Assembly: GCA_030549495.1 (NCBI GenBank) | Contig: JAUIRK010000722.1 | Location: 62,001-126,000, forward strand | Length of the DNA: 64,000 nucleotides | Direction: 5' to 3' | From: Nectonema munidae | Lineage: Eukaryota; Nematomorpha; Nectonematoida; Nectonematidae | Shown here: positions 24,563-36,500 of the stretch, piece by piece | Layout: each line of letters opens with the position of its first letter | Position numbering within the stretch: the stretch's first letter is position 1 | Position numbers and translations under genes: made by a program | The notes under the pieces: generated by a model | The model's input: only the letters and a program-made list of their open reading frames with translations | Database searches by the model: none | What the model was told of the DNA's origin: nothing

Positions 24563-27500
24563 ATGGAGAATGATTATAAAATTCCACCTGTTTTAGAAAA
24601 AGCTCTACTCCTTAAAAATGAATTGGCAGGACAAAGAGGATATGATTCCCATGGACGTACATATTTGTTATCTTTGAATGTTTTTAATTTTTAAAATCTC
24701 GAAAGATACCAATTCAAATAATTTTTATTTTAACTTATTGGGAAGTGTCATTTTTCTATACCTTAAGCAAAATTGAAAACATGGAATTATTGATAAATTT
24801 ATTTTAAATCTAGGTTTTTATTGAGGATCCTTTTTAATTTAAATCCTAAAAACTTTAGGTCCTAAATGCTAAATTCTGTTACAAAATTCTAAATATATAT
24901 ATAAATTTAATATAAAAACGGAAAAAAAATAATTGTGGGGATAAGTGACCCAACTATAGTTAAATTTTAAAATTTCTGGATGAGAAAATTTTCAATCTGA
25001 GAAATTAAAGTCACTACAAAAGATGTTCAAATTATTTCTATCTATACTAAAAATTAAATTTTCAAAGAAATAAAAAAAAATTTCTACGAAATCCTTTTCC
25101 TATTTTTTTTGTTTATTTTTTGAAATTTTTTCCCTATCCATCCAGTCATTTTGATGTTTTGCGTGTCAAATTGAGTATGGAAATATGTAATTATATAGTA
25201 CAAATGAATCACAATATGTTACGTTAAGCAACATTTAGAGTGAAGGTTGAAAGGCTTTAGCTTTTCAATACTCATCAGTCAACTTTTAGATCCTTTATCC
25301 ATTTAGAGCAGTGGTTCTCAACCACGGGCCTAACCTTATTTTGGGGCCGATATAATAAAGGTGCAGAAAAAATTACGCTCGCAATGTCATATCAAAAATG
25401 GCAAAATTATTGATTTATTAATTACACTGTACATAGTTGGTAAAGTGATTTTATATCTATCATCTGCTTAGATTTTGTCTACACACCATATGTCTAATGG
25501 AAGTGGAAGATTTAAAGGCCCATCTATTATTTTTGAGTATATCAATCTATGCCATTTTTTTATCTGGTAGGCGGTGACATTTCTAGGAAAGGATATAACT
25601 CTTTGGACTTCTATAAGTGGTGATCAGTTAGTTCTTTAAAAATAAAGTGATTTAAAAAGTTGCAAAACATTCAATTCCATTATAAGTTTTGAAATCGTGA
25701 GTTCTTAATTTTTTTTGATAATTTTTTAAAAGCTGATTATGACGAAGTTGTCTCGCATGCTGTGCTTGATTTGTGTATAAGCTAAAAAATCCATAGTTTG
25801 GCGCAGGACCTGCCTTATATTGGAATAAACTTTACAATAGCAACCTTAGTAACATCTTAATTTCTCTTTTACAGATGAGCTATTGGTAGAAGCTTTGAGT
25901 ATCCATCCTGCCGCCATTGGTTCGATTCCTGGTCGTATCTACCCTGAGTCTGTACTTTTATTCTCTATGTTCATTATTCTTGCCTACGATGCAAAACCGA
26001 GGATGTTTAAAAGCATACGCAAGATTCAGACACTTGCAGTATTTGATTTTTGAATTATGGCATTTCGAAGTTTCCAGTTAAAAAATAAACTTCCAAAAAT
26101 AAGAAACTCATATGCACCACACATACGCGGAGAAAATAAACACTCATAGACAAGACAGATACCAATTTAAACAAAATAAGCCTTGTATTTGGAGTTGATG
26201 TTGGGTGTCTTTTTAATAATTCATTTTTATTTTAAAATGGAACACTTTTTTTAAATTTACGACTCGTTTCGAAGTATAAACTTTCTGTTCATATGTCATA
26301 GAGGAAAATGAATGCAAGTTTTGTTGTCTGTTTTTAAGTTGATTTTTTTTGTCGCGAAGTTTACTGCACGTAGACTTTTGGGCATAAAAATCGATTAGAC
26401 AATTTAAATCCGCCCGACTCCTAGGCCATGTTTCAAGTAGGGTGCTTTTCGTTATTTAGCAGCCACTAATATATTTTGTCTGATTCAATTTAAATTAACA
26501 ATATTAAATGATCTTTTATAATATAATTCAATTGCTCATCATTCTTACCTTAAAATACAACGAAAAATGGCTGCTGGTAACGATAGAAGATGCAACCATA
26601 GATGCTGTCATGCCTTCGACAAATATACGCTTCAAATATACATTTTGCTAAATGCGATTTAGTGATCCATTGATTAGAAATAGCTGATCGCCGCAAGCAC
26701 AAAATAAAACCGTCACTTTAATTTAGTTTCATTGCAAGAAGATTCAAAAAAAGGAGGAATCGTAAAAGGAAACGCGAAGGCTGCTCTTGCTAATAACAAT
26801 TCAAAAGCGCCTTCTTCTGCTTTTAAAAAGTCCAACGAGAGTCTTGATCAGGGATATGTTTCAGTTTGCGAAGCGAACAAAACCCCAGCCTCAACAATCA
26901 ACAACGACAAAGGTCTGAGCAGCAATGACGACGAGGTCTCCGAAAAAACATCTAAAATTGTAAGCGCTTTATTTTATTTCATTCGTATCTCCGATGCTAA
27001 GATACTTGCCAGAAACGAAGTTCTTAATACAAAAAAGTCTTCAATTTTATTGCAAGTTGTCGTTTATTCAATTACATTCCACTTTTTCTTTTGTTTGTGC
27101 ACTGATGAGCGTAGATAGAGTCTGCGGTTTCTGTGAATTAAATTTGACTTCCAAAGCTCCTAGCATAAATGTTATTGTTTTTAATCTGGAGTTTTCCTTA
27201 ACATATCTCCAAATCTACTTTGATTTGATTTTCGTTAAAAGTTCATTTCTTCGCTTTAGTACCCTTAAAAATTTTCTTATTTTATTGTTAAAATCATCTC
27301 TTAAATTCTCGTCACCTTTTTATAAAAAGTGAGTTCTTATAAAATCTTTGTTATGACCATTAACATTTTTATTTAATTTACACGTTGTACTTGAGATTAT
27401 GGTTTACTATCAATGTTCTCAAGTGAAATATAACGACTCATACTTCAAATTGGTTTTACTGCATTGACGTCTTGTGGGTAAGTTTTCTAAGGTGCTAGAA

Positions 27501-30500
27501 TTCACTTTTCTAAAGCCCGGCAAGTTAAAAAGACACTTAGAAATGAAGCAGTCGAGTTCAATAAACAAAACTGTTGACGATTTTAGACGTCGAGCTGAAC
27601 GATTGCACAAATCTAGGTTTTATGACATAGGAATCCTTTTCCAAAATATTAAGTCTGGTTTGAAAGTCTTCTATAAAGTTTAAAAAATAAGTGTTATCGA
27701 AAAGTCTCACAACATAGGAGAAAAGTTGCTATTACCTTGCTGCAAAGATATAATGAATGTGAAAAGTTGAAGCATATTTTCCTGTCAAACGATACCGACA
27801 TAAGGCTAATACGAGAGATGTCTGTTAGAAGACTAATAAATAAGAGAGATAATGTCGCACGTCATTCTTGAAGTGTTTTCTGGTCGTGCTCTAGCAATTC
27901 CTTGTTCTAGTTTTTGGACTCTTTTTAAGCAAAAAATTGCAGATGTAATTGCTACCTGATGGGTTCAAATTTTTTCCCAATGAAGTCTAAAACAGGCCTT
28001 ATTGCCATTCACCAGTTTTTGAAACGAATGCTGCCCCTTCTATTGCTAGATAAGACTAACCAAGTGAATTTTTATATTTTTAGTCTAAAATGATCTCTTT
28101 TGTAAATTTTTAGAGAACGCAATTTTCGGTTTATCCGATTCTGCATTGTGTGCTCGAAGATTAAAAATGTCTCTGTCTTCTAAAGACCCCATGGAACGGG
28201 TTATATTAGAAGACTCATTGGTAATACAGTCAGATCTCATTTATTCAACAGTAGATTATCCGATCCAATATTGATTAGGAGCTAAATACTTTTTCTCTGC
28301 CTCTCATCTCACTAATCGTCAATGAGCCTGGTTCACATCTAATGAATTGGTTAGGTGGATTGATCACTCTTCACTGAAATGCATTGTTGCTTAAAATTAT
28401 ATTTTAAAATTTTTAGCTACGAAATGTTACCAAGCTTGATTAGTAACACAAAAAAACAAATAATCATCTTATATAATCTTCATATTCTACCTACACATAT
28501 ATTCACTCAGTAGAGTAAATTGCTTGAAAATATGTTTAGGACATGGGTCTATGAATTGACTTGTCTCTTTAAATTGAAATTGAACACTGATCTACACCAC
28601 AAAACTTAAACTTGGGTTTTTGTGATATACTTATTTTCGTGTTGACTATATTTCCTACATTTATAAGAAAATTTAACAATGCTACGCAGTAATTCCATTC
28701 TATGAGCTCGAACATGCATCTATCTACATTCTATGCCTTTCTCAAGGTGGGACGAGGGGAGGTCAAAATATTTCCAGGTAATTCTACTTTCTAATTGGTA
28801 ACCATTTTCAGCCTGTATTGACAAACGAGGGAAAATGGGCCATAACATTTTAACAATTTTATTAATTAAAAAATTGGGCCTTCAGGGAAATGAAATAATC
28901 AAACGGAAAATAAATGATAATGAAAAATTTGAGTGAGACTCGAAGGTTATACCTTCTTTTTCAATTCAATATTTAATGGAAATGGAAAGAAAATTATTTA
29001 GAATATTCACACTACAATAAAAACTGGACTTAACCCTTAGAATACTCAGACTACAATAAAAGCTTCATCATTTGTTTTCGGTTGGGTAACACCATTCTAA
29101 AGTAAAGTTAAGTTAAGTTGTTTGTGGCGTTCGCACCCATCCTTTCGGATATCGTGGCCCGCCCGAAATGCTGAGTCCAAGTCTACCTGGACTTTCCATC
29201 CCACTAAGCACCTATCAGCCCTTGTTACAAAAGAATAGCTATACCTTGTTATATATATTATTTTACAAGAATTTATGTTACAATATATAAATACATCTGA
29301 GTGAACGATACTATCCTAACGCGAACGCTCCCAATTTGGGAAACAAACTTATTATCTAGTGATAGCTTGATTACTAACCACGTAGAATCGCGTCGCTAGA
29401 GCACTACCTAACGGTAAAAACCTTTGAATTCTTCAGAGGAAGAAAACCCGGGTAAAAATCGGCACACCATTCTAAACTTTAATAGTTTTAAGTTGTAAAG
29501 TAAATTCTTTGTTAAGATTATTTTGTACCTGCAAGTTTTTCAATCTAAGGTTTTGTTTTGAAGTAGACGTACGCGGGTTGCGTTTCAATCAGGGCCCGTA
29601 ATCAGTTCCTCCCTTGTTTGCTTATCTCTGTATTGTTCAGCCCATACAGAGATCTAATTGTATAAATCGCTTGTGTAGTTTTGTAACAAGGGCGCACCCT
29701 TGTTGTTATCTTTCAAATGGATTGTTTGGTGAATCCCGTTGACTAGACGCTTCCTATGTTGTAATACATAAGGTGGTATTATATAGGTGGTGATTAGGAG
29801 TGTACTTTGTGAAGTATGGGGAATTTCTAATGTTTCTTGTTTCTCTGCGGATCGATATATAGGCCTGTTAATTGAATACTTAAAAAGAATTCCTAATTTT
29901 AGTTTTTTATTTGGAAATAGAAAAAGTACAGAAGAAAGAGGAAGAAGAAAAAGAAGAAAAGCGACAACAACAAAACAATGACAGCTACTACTCACGAAAA
30001 TCTTTCAAAAGACCTTTCCGCAGAAGATGCTGAAGCGAAAACCGAAGAAACTGAAAACGACATTCAAATCGAGTATGTCCCGGAAAAGATGGCTGTTGAA
30101 ATCACTGATCCCAATTACAGACACTTTCTCAAAATTTTCAACCAGTTCAAGGTAAGGCCTTTCTTCTCCGAAGGCCACGCTTTCATAGTCGCAACTGCAT
30201 GCCTTGAAAACGAATAAGGGGCGTGCATTTTATTCTTATTCTGTATACGCAAGATAGGCTTCTGAAGATTTGTGGAAAGCGATATTTTTCCATTAGGCCT
30301 CGTTACTTATCATTTGTTCATGATTTTCCCCATTTTTAGCTTGAATTCAATCCAAAAACTCCGAAAGGTGGCGCCACCTCTGAAATGACAAGAAAGGATC
30401 CATCCATTGTTTCTAGCAAATTTTTAGGAGGCTCTGAATTCGGAAGTTCTCAAAACACAAAAAAAAGTTCACAAAAAGTTGACATTCACGAAGAAGAAGA

Positions 30501-33500
30501 AGAAGAGGAAGAAACGGTTTTATATTTTATATCTTTTTCATTCGTAAATGTGTGTTATTAAAAATGTGGCTTCACTCTTTTTTTCATCATAATAAAAAAA
30601 AGCTGAACAAATGAACACTTTTTGTTATAACGAATTCAATATTTGCATCTTCCTTATTAAATCACATACTGAAAGTACTTTAATTTAGCGAGAACATAAT
30701 TTTACGAATTGTGCTTCAAAAACAAATTCGTAAATAAACATTTCTGAAAGTTTGGAGATATTTAGCCTAAGAAAATAGTTTTTACTTGATACATAAACAT
30801 AAATGCCATGGTAGTCTGAACGTTTTCCTCTTGACATTTTCTTATCTTATCTTAAGGTGCGGGGTGAAGTTTGTTAGATACTTGGCTTCGGTACACAAGT
30901 CCTCGGCTTCGATCCGCGTTAAGTCTTACTCGCGCCTTGTTCGACACAAGCTTTGCAATAATTGCACCTTTTCGATAAAAACCCTACAAGGTGCGCTTAC
31001 CTTATCCAAGCAGCGCACTAATCAATATAAAAATTAGTTTTTACTTGTCTCGAAATTACAGTGATTTTTAATTTTATAAAAAAAGGCGAAGTTCTGGAAA
31101 TTAATTTGGCGGAATTCAAGTTCGGGATATTTTTGTGTTCGCGAATTTAAATTCTGGAAAATTTGTTTCTAATCCCTACCTAAATATATTTATGTTTTTC
31201 ATTGTATGAACTAAGAGCGTAGACAGGTTCTCATACCTGGGGGATGTTATACAGATGATCACATGCTAGTTTTTGTACAACTTTTCATATGAAGGAATAT
31301 AAGCAGTATCTGTATGATGGTAATTTAAAAAAAGTAATCCCTAAGTTTATGAAGAATTAAAAAAACAAAAAAAGCTTGATAGGATAGCATTTAAACTCCT
31401 CCAAATATGTAACGTCTCTTTTTGTTTCTGCCTACAAACTCCTCGACAAGAGATGAGATATCAAGAAGAACATGATGGCTGTGACAGATAGCTACAGCAT
31501 GAGCCCTTTCCGACTCATAGTGCTTCTCATCCACGTTTTAAGTGTTAGAGCAAAAAAGATACGTTCGCATTCCCTCGATGTTACAGGGCACACAAGAAGC
31601 AACTTCACGAGCACAGCTACTTGGGGAAGAATTGGCGAACTCCCGATGTCATGCTTCTCTTGCTTGCTGCAAGCCATTTGCATTAGTTGTTTTTGAAACA
31701 TAGCTAACTGTACTGCTAGCTCATCCTATTGTAGTTCTAGACATTCTACTAGAAGTCCTGCTGTCACAAGATCGTTAATAGGAGCCGTTGCTGTAGATGA
31801 AAGTCCATATCTTAGAGAAGCGACTACAACACTATTTATATTCAAATGATTTAGCTTAAAAATTTGAAGTTTTTCAGTTAACTCACTCGATTCAAAGAAA
31901 AAAAGTCGCGTTTTTATGACTTCAAATCTCTATTGTTGTTTGTTTGTTAATTTAAGTCTCGTTTGTTCGTTGGCTATACGCTTATTTTTTGTCCATCCTG
32001 TTTGTCTCTTTGGCATCTAATTTAACTTCTTGCAGTGAAGAAATACGTGCATATTTTTCGCATATATTTTTCATTTTTGAATCACACTTACGAATACAGT
32101 GAGCAGTAGAATTTGTTTTGCAAAAAGTCTTGTCTTTTTTATAGCGCATCTACATAGAGACAAATCAAATAATTTTTCAATTTTTGATCCCTAAAAATTT
32201 TTAGTGAATTTTTTGCTTTTACTTCTTGCTGTGAAAGAAAAAGCAGACCAAGCTTGACTAATTCGTTGTTCTATGCTTTTTTGATTACATATCACCGGTT
32301 TCACTGTTTGATTCAGACCATCGATTAATAACTTTTTAAGCTACTTTAGAAATTTTTTTTGTATATTTAAATTTGCATTTTTATCTTCCATGAAAATTAC
32401 GTTTTGCTGTATTGAAATACATCTTCTTAAAACATCTTTTAAATTTGGAAATCCTGAAGAAAGAAAGTCCTCAAGACCTCCAAGATAAATGCTGAGATTC
32501 GTATTAAAAGAAAGACGGTTTTTTTGGAACAAAAGCAGACATTTAAAAATTAAACAAGAAATTCTAGAAAAAAATTGACAATCGATTTATATTTGCAAAA
32601 TATATAAAACAAAATTGCATTTCCCGGTAGCTAAAATTTTTTACGTCAATACATTGCATAACTTATGTACATTAGAAAAGTTACGCACCAAAGCATAATT
32701 CAAAAGTGCATTAGTATGACATACTTTATCATGTATAAGTTAGGGGGGGGGGGTGCATACTCCTCATCCACCGCAGTCTACGCCCCTGGAATGAACGGTG
32801 AAAAAATCCTCTCGTAGAATAAAGTGGAGTAGAAAACTGTTTTTCAAAATACGATCAATTGAAACATTATCAAAGACTATCATCCGCATCTTCTATGAGG
32901 GTGTAATGTTGGAGTTAATTTAAAGCAAAGCAGTTTGATGCATAGGGTGAAGCGTAGTCGTTTCAAATTATTTTCCTTCTACAACCCTATATACAGGGTA
33001 TCCCACAAAGTCTTTAGACAATTAAAAAAATATGTTTAAATAATATCAAGTAAATAGTCGATCGAAATTAAGTAATCAAATTAAATAAGTCAATATAAGT
33101 TTAAATAGCCAAGTTTTTATTCAAAGCATTAATAAATTTCTATATGAGCACCATTTGTAGCACGAAGGACATCTAAACAATATTCTATTTCAGTCCACGT
33201 TCTTAACATTTTTTTATCTGGGCTGTCACGTTCATGTTCTCTAATAACGTATGGGTTTTCACTTCCACAAATTCTTGCATTATGTTTGTTATGCTTTCCA
33301 AACACATGAAAAGTTGCTTCATCGCTAAAGCAAATGAGGTTGAGAAAGTTAAGAGCAAATTCTTTTCGCTTCGGTTTGTCATCTGACTTTAGTGCTTGCA
33401 ATAATTGAATTTTGTACGCATGAAGCCTCAAATTGTTATGAAGAACTTTATGAATTGTTGATCTAGCTAATTGCAACTGAACAGAAGCAGTGCGGATGGA

Positions 33501-36500
33501 CTTAGTTGGGCTCCGAATAAATGATTGACGAACACGCTCGATGTCTTCTTCAGAAATTCTTGGCCTTCCACTTTTCGGTTTATGTAGCAACGTTGCAGTT
33601 TCCATAAACTGTCTATGCCAATTGCTGGTGCATATTTAGTTGTGTAATTTCTTGAATATCAGATTTTGTTTCGATAAACCAAGAAACACGTTGTACTTTT
33701 TCTTGTGGAGTAATCATTTTTAAAAAGGTTTGGAAATCAATTATTTTATTTATCTCTGAAGTTAAAAAAGTAATATTACTAAAAACTTTTATAACAACTG
33801 ATTATATGTAAAGAGAATTATTTTGATGCACTTCTTATAATTTTTTAACGAATTTATAAATTTGTCTAAAGACTTTGTGGACACTAAGATAGTAATGTAC
33901 AAATAGAAAACTTTTTCCTCTAATCTATAATCGTAGCCTAAAAAAGTTCTAAATCACAATTTGAATGTTTTCCTCTCATTTGTCTTATTTTTGTAGAAGG
34001 AAGATTCAAAAGCTAAATTATCCAAGAAGAAGTGGAAAAAGATGAACCGTCTGAGCGTGGCTGAGCTGAAGCAACTGGTCAAGCGTCCTGACGTTGTTGA
34101 GATGCACGACGTGACTGCTCAGGATCCCAAACTTCTCATTAGTCTCAAAGTAAGGATGTCTTTCTCATTTTGGATTATAACCCAATGACGACGCATCTAC
34201 ATTCGTTTTGAATGTTTTTACCTGAATTTCGTCCATACATATATATTTAATAAATATTGAATTTTCTTTTATTTTATATTTATATCACAACAAAATGTCC
34301 ACTCTCACCTCTATACAAAGGCAGATGTTGTTTTAGACCAATCTATATGTCTTGAATAAGTTCGGTGTCATACTATGATCAGCAAAGACATTTGAATTCC
34401 TGATCTTTGAGTATCAGAACTAGCCTTTAAGAGCAGAAACTGTCCCTTGTTCCATAAATAAACTTTTCTTTTCAAATTTCGTGACCTCTATTTCCTTTTC
34501 AGGCAGTTAGAAATAGCGTTCCTGTTCCTCGGCATTGGTGCTTCAAGCGCAAGTATTTAGCTGCGAAACGTGGCTTCGAAAAACCTCCATTTGATTTGCC
34601 GGATTTCATCAAGAAAACTGGGATATCGGAAATGCGACAAACTGTTTCTGAAAAGGTTTCCTCTTTCCTTCTATTTTCGTAAATTCGTTTTTAACCTTAG
34701 AACGATGATTTTTATATTATTTACGTAGAGCGAAGAAAGTACAAATTATTGTGTCTAGATTTAACTTGATTCAGTCGATGAAGAATCTATGGATGATAAC
34801 AACCGGTGAATTTTTCCTTTACGTCGATAAGACGGCACAATTTAAGATTTTTGTCACGAGTTTCAAATTCGACAATGTTCTATTAAACTTTTTTTTAATT
34901 TGATTTTCTACTTTGCCACATGTATGCCATTCCTTGTTTTTTAAACCAAGATCTCTGCTTCTTGATGCAATCCCTGCCTTCTACGCTTCTTGTGTCTTAA
35001 TCTTGGGGGTTTCCAATTATTTGCAAGTACCTTTAAAAACCTAAAAATTCCAAAATATGGATAGAATGTAGTTTAATGATTCAAAAAGATTTCAATCAAA
35101 TATTTTAAATTTCTTTACTTTTTTCGTGGTTAAAGTCAGATGGTGCATCACTTGCGTATTTCCATAAATAAAGTTAAGGATTCAAGAGACTTGAACTCGG
35201 GGACCTTCTAGTGTATAATCTAAGCTTTACTCGGGTAAACTAAATTCTTTGTAAATGTTTCAATTTTTATCTATATCTATATGAAAATTTAAAAATACCA
35301 GAATATTCATTCACACTACGTGAATTACAGATGGTTTAATAAATCGTTCCAAGTATTTAAATTAGTCTAAATTGATGAAAACATCTGCTTTTCAGCAAAG
35401 CAATGACCACGAGATTATTTTTGTTTTCAATGCAAATTCTAAACATTTTCGAAATGTCTTATTCTACTGATTTTAAGTCTTCTGCAGGTCGCAAAAATTC
35501 CTTTTATAGTCACATTTTGAATTCGTTTTTTAAATAAAAGGTCTCTATATTTATTCTCTTTTGGATTTTTAACTTTTTTTCTGACGAATGAAAAAGGCTT
35601 CGAGGTTTGTATTTATTTTTTTTGATTCAGGAACAAGCCGCTTCCTTGAAGACGAAGATGAGACAAAAGATCCGCCCAAAAATGGGAAAAATTGATATCG
35701 ATTACCAAAAATTGCATGATGCCTTTTTCAGGTAAAGCGATGCCTATCCTTCCAATATTTTATTACATGCACCATATGTAACTGAGCTATATACTTTTCA
35801 ATTAATTAGTGAAAGCCCCGGATTGGACACAAAGTGCAACCGATGAGATTTCAATAGTCGAAACCTTGTAGAAAAACGAAGCTACCATATGCTGATGTAT
35901 CCTTGATTTCTTGTTTTAAGCTTTCTTGTTGTCCTAAAAAGCGCTCTCATAAACAATTCAAGTTTCACGGCCCCTTATAAATTTGTTTGCTGAAACTCCC
36001 TTTATTTTTACATCTTAAAAGTAGTTTAGTTGTTTCATGCGAATGATTTTGCATTTTTATGTGTTCTTTGGTGTAAAATTTCACATGAATACGTGCTCGA
36101 AAAGAAGCGGGTAATTAATAAGCTAAAAGTTATGCGATGTTAGACATCTATCATATGTAGCCCGGTCGCCAGATTCCAAGTACAGAGGGGCAAAACGTAT
36201 TTTAATGGGCCGGGACTGCAAGGCAAGACCCTGGTCGTATAGGAAGAAGGAGATGGAGGTTGGGACAAAATTTGTATTCTTGATTTTGAGGATTTATTGC
36301 TTGACACGTGGAGAAACTGTGAAGAGTTCGGCGGTCACGGGCGGGGATGTATGGATCTCACTTTACTGTGGTGACTAATTGACATTGTCATTAAATCTCT
36401 AAGTAAGGTCACGATCTCTATTGATTATTTTTGTCATTCTACAAAGATTAATCTCAACCTTAATTCATTTTTTCAGTGTTTTTCGAGAGGCTAAAAAAGC

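Noticed and set aside
25875-26054. 59-codon open frame after TTTTACAG as an SF3B2 exon
   Set aside because: It ends in a stop without a usable donor, interrupts the good phase match between exons 1 and 2, and overlaps tRNA-like boxes.
35165-35235. Minus-strand tRNA-like segment with GTTCAAGTCTC
   Set aside because: Only a B-box-like match is visible, with no A box or fold and no other copy found; too weak to annotate.
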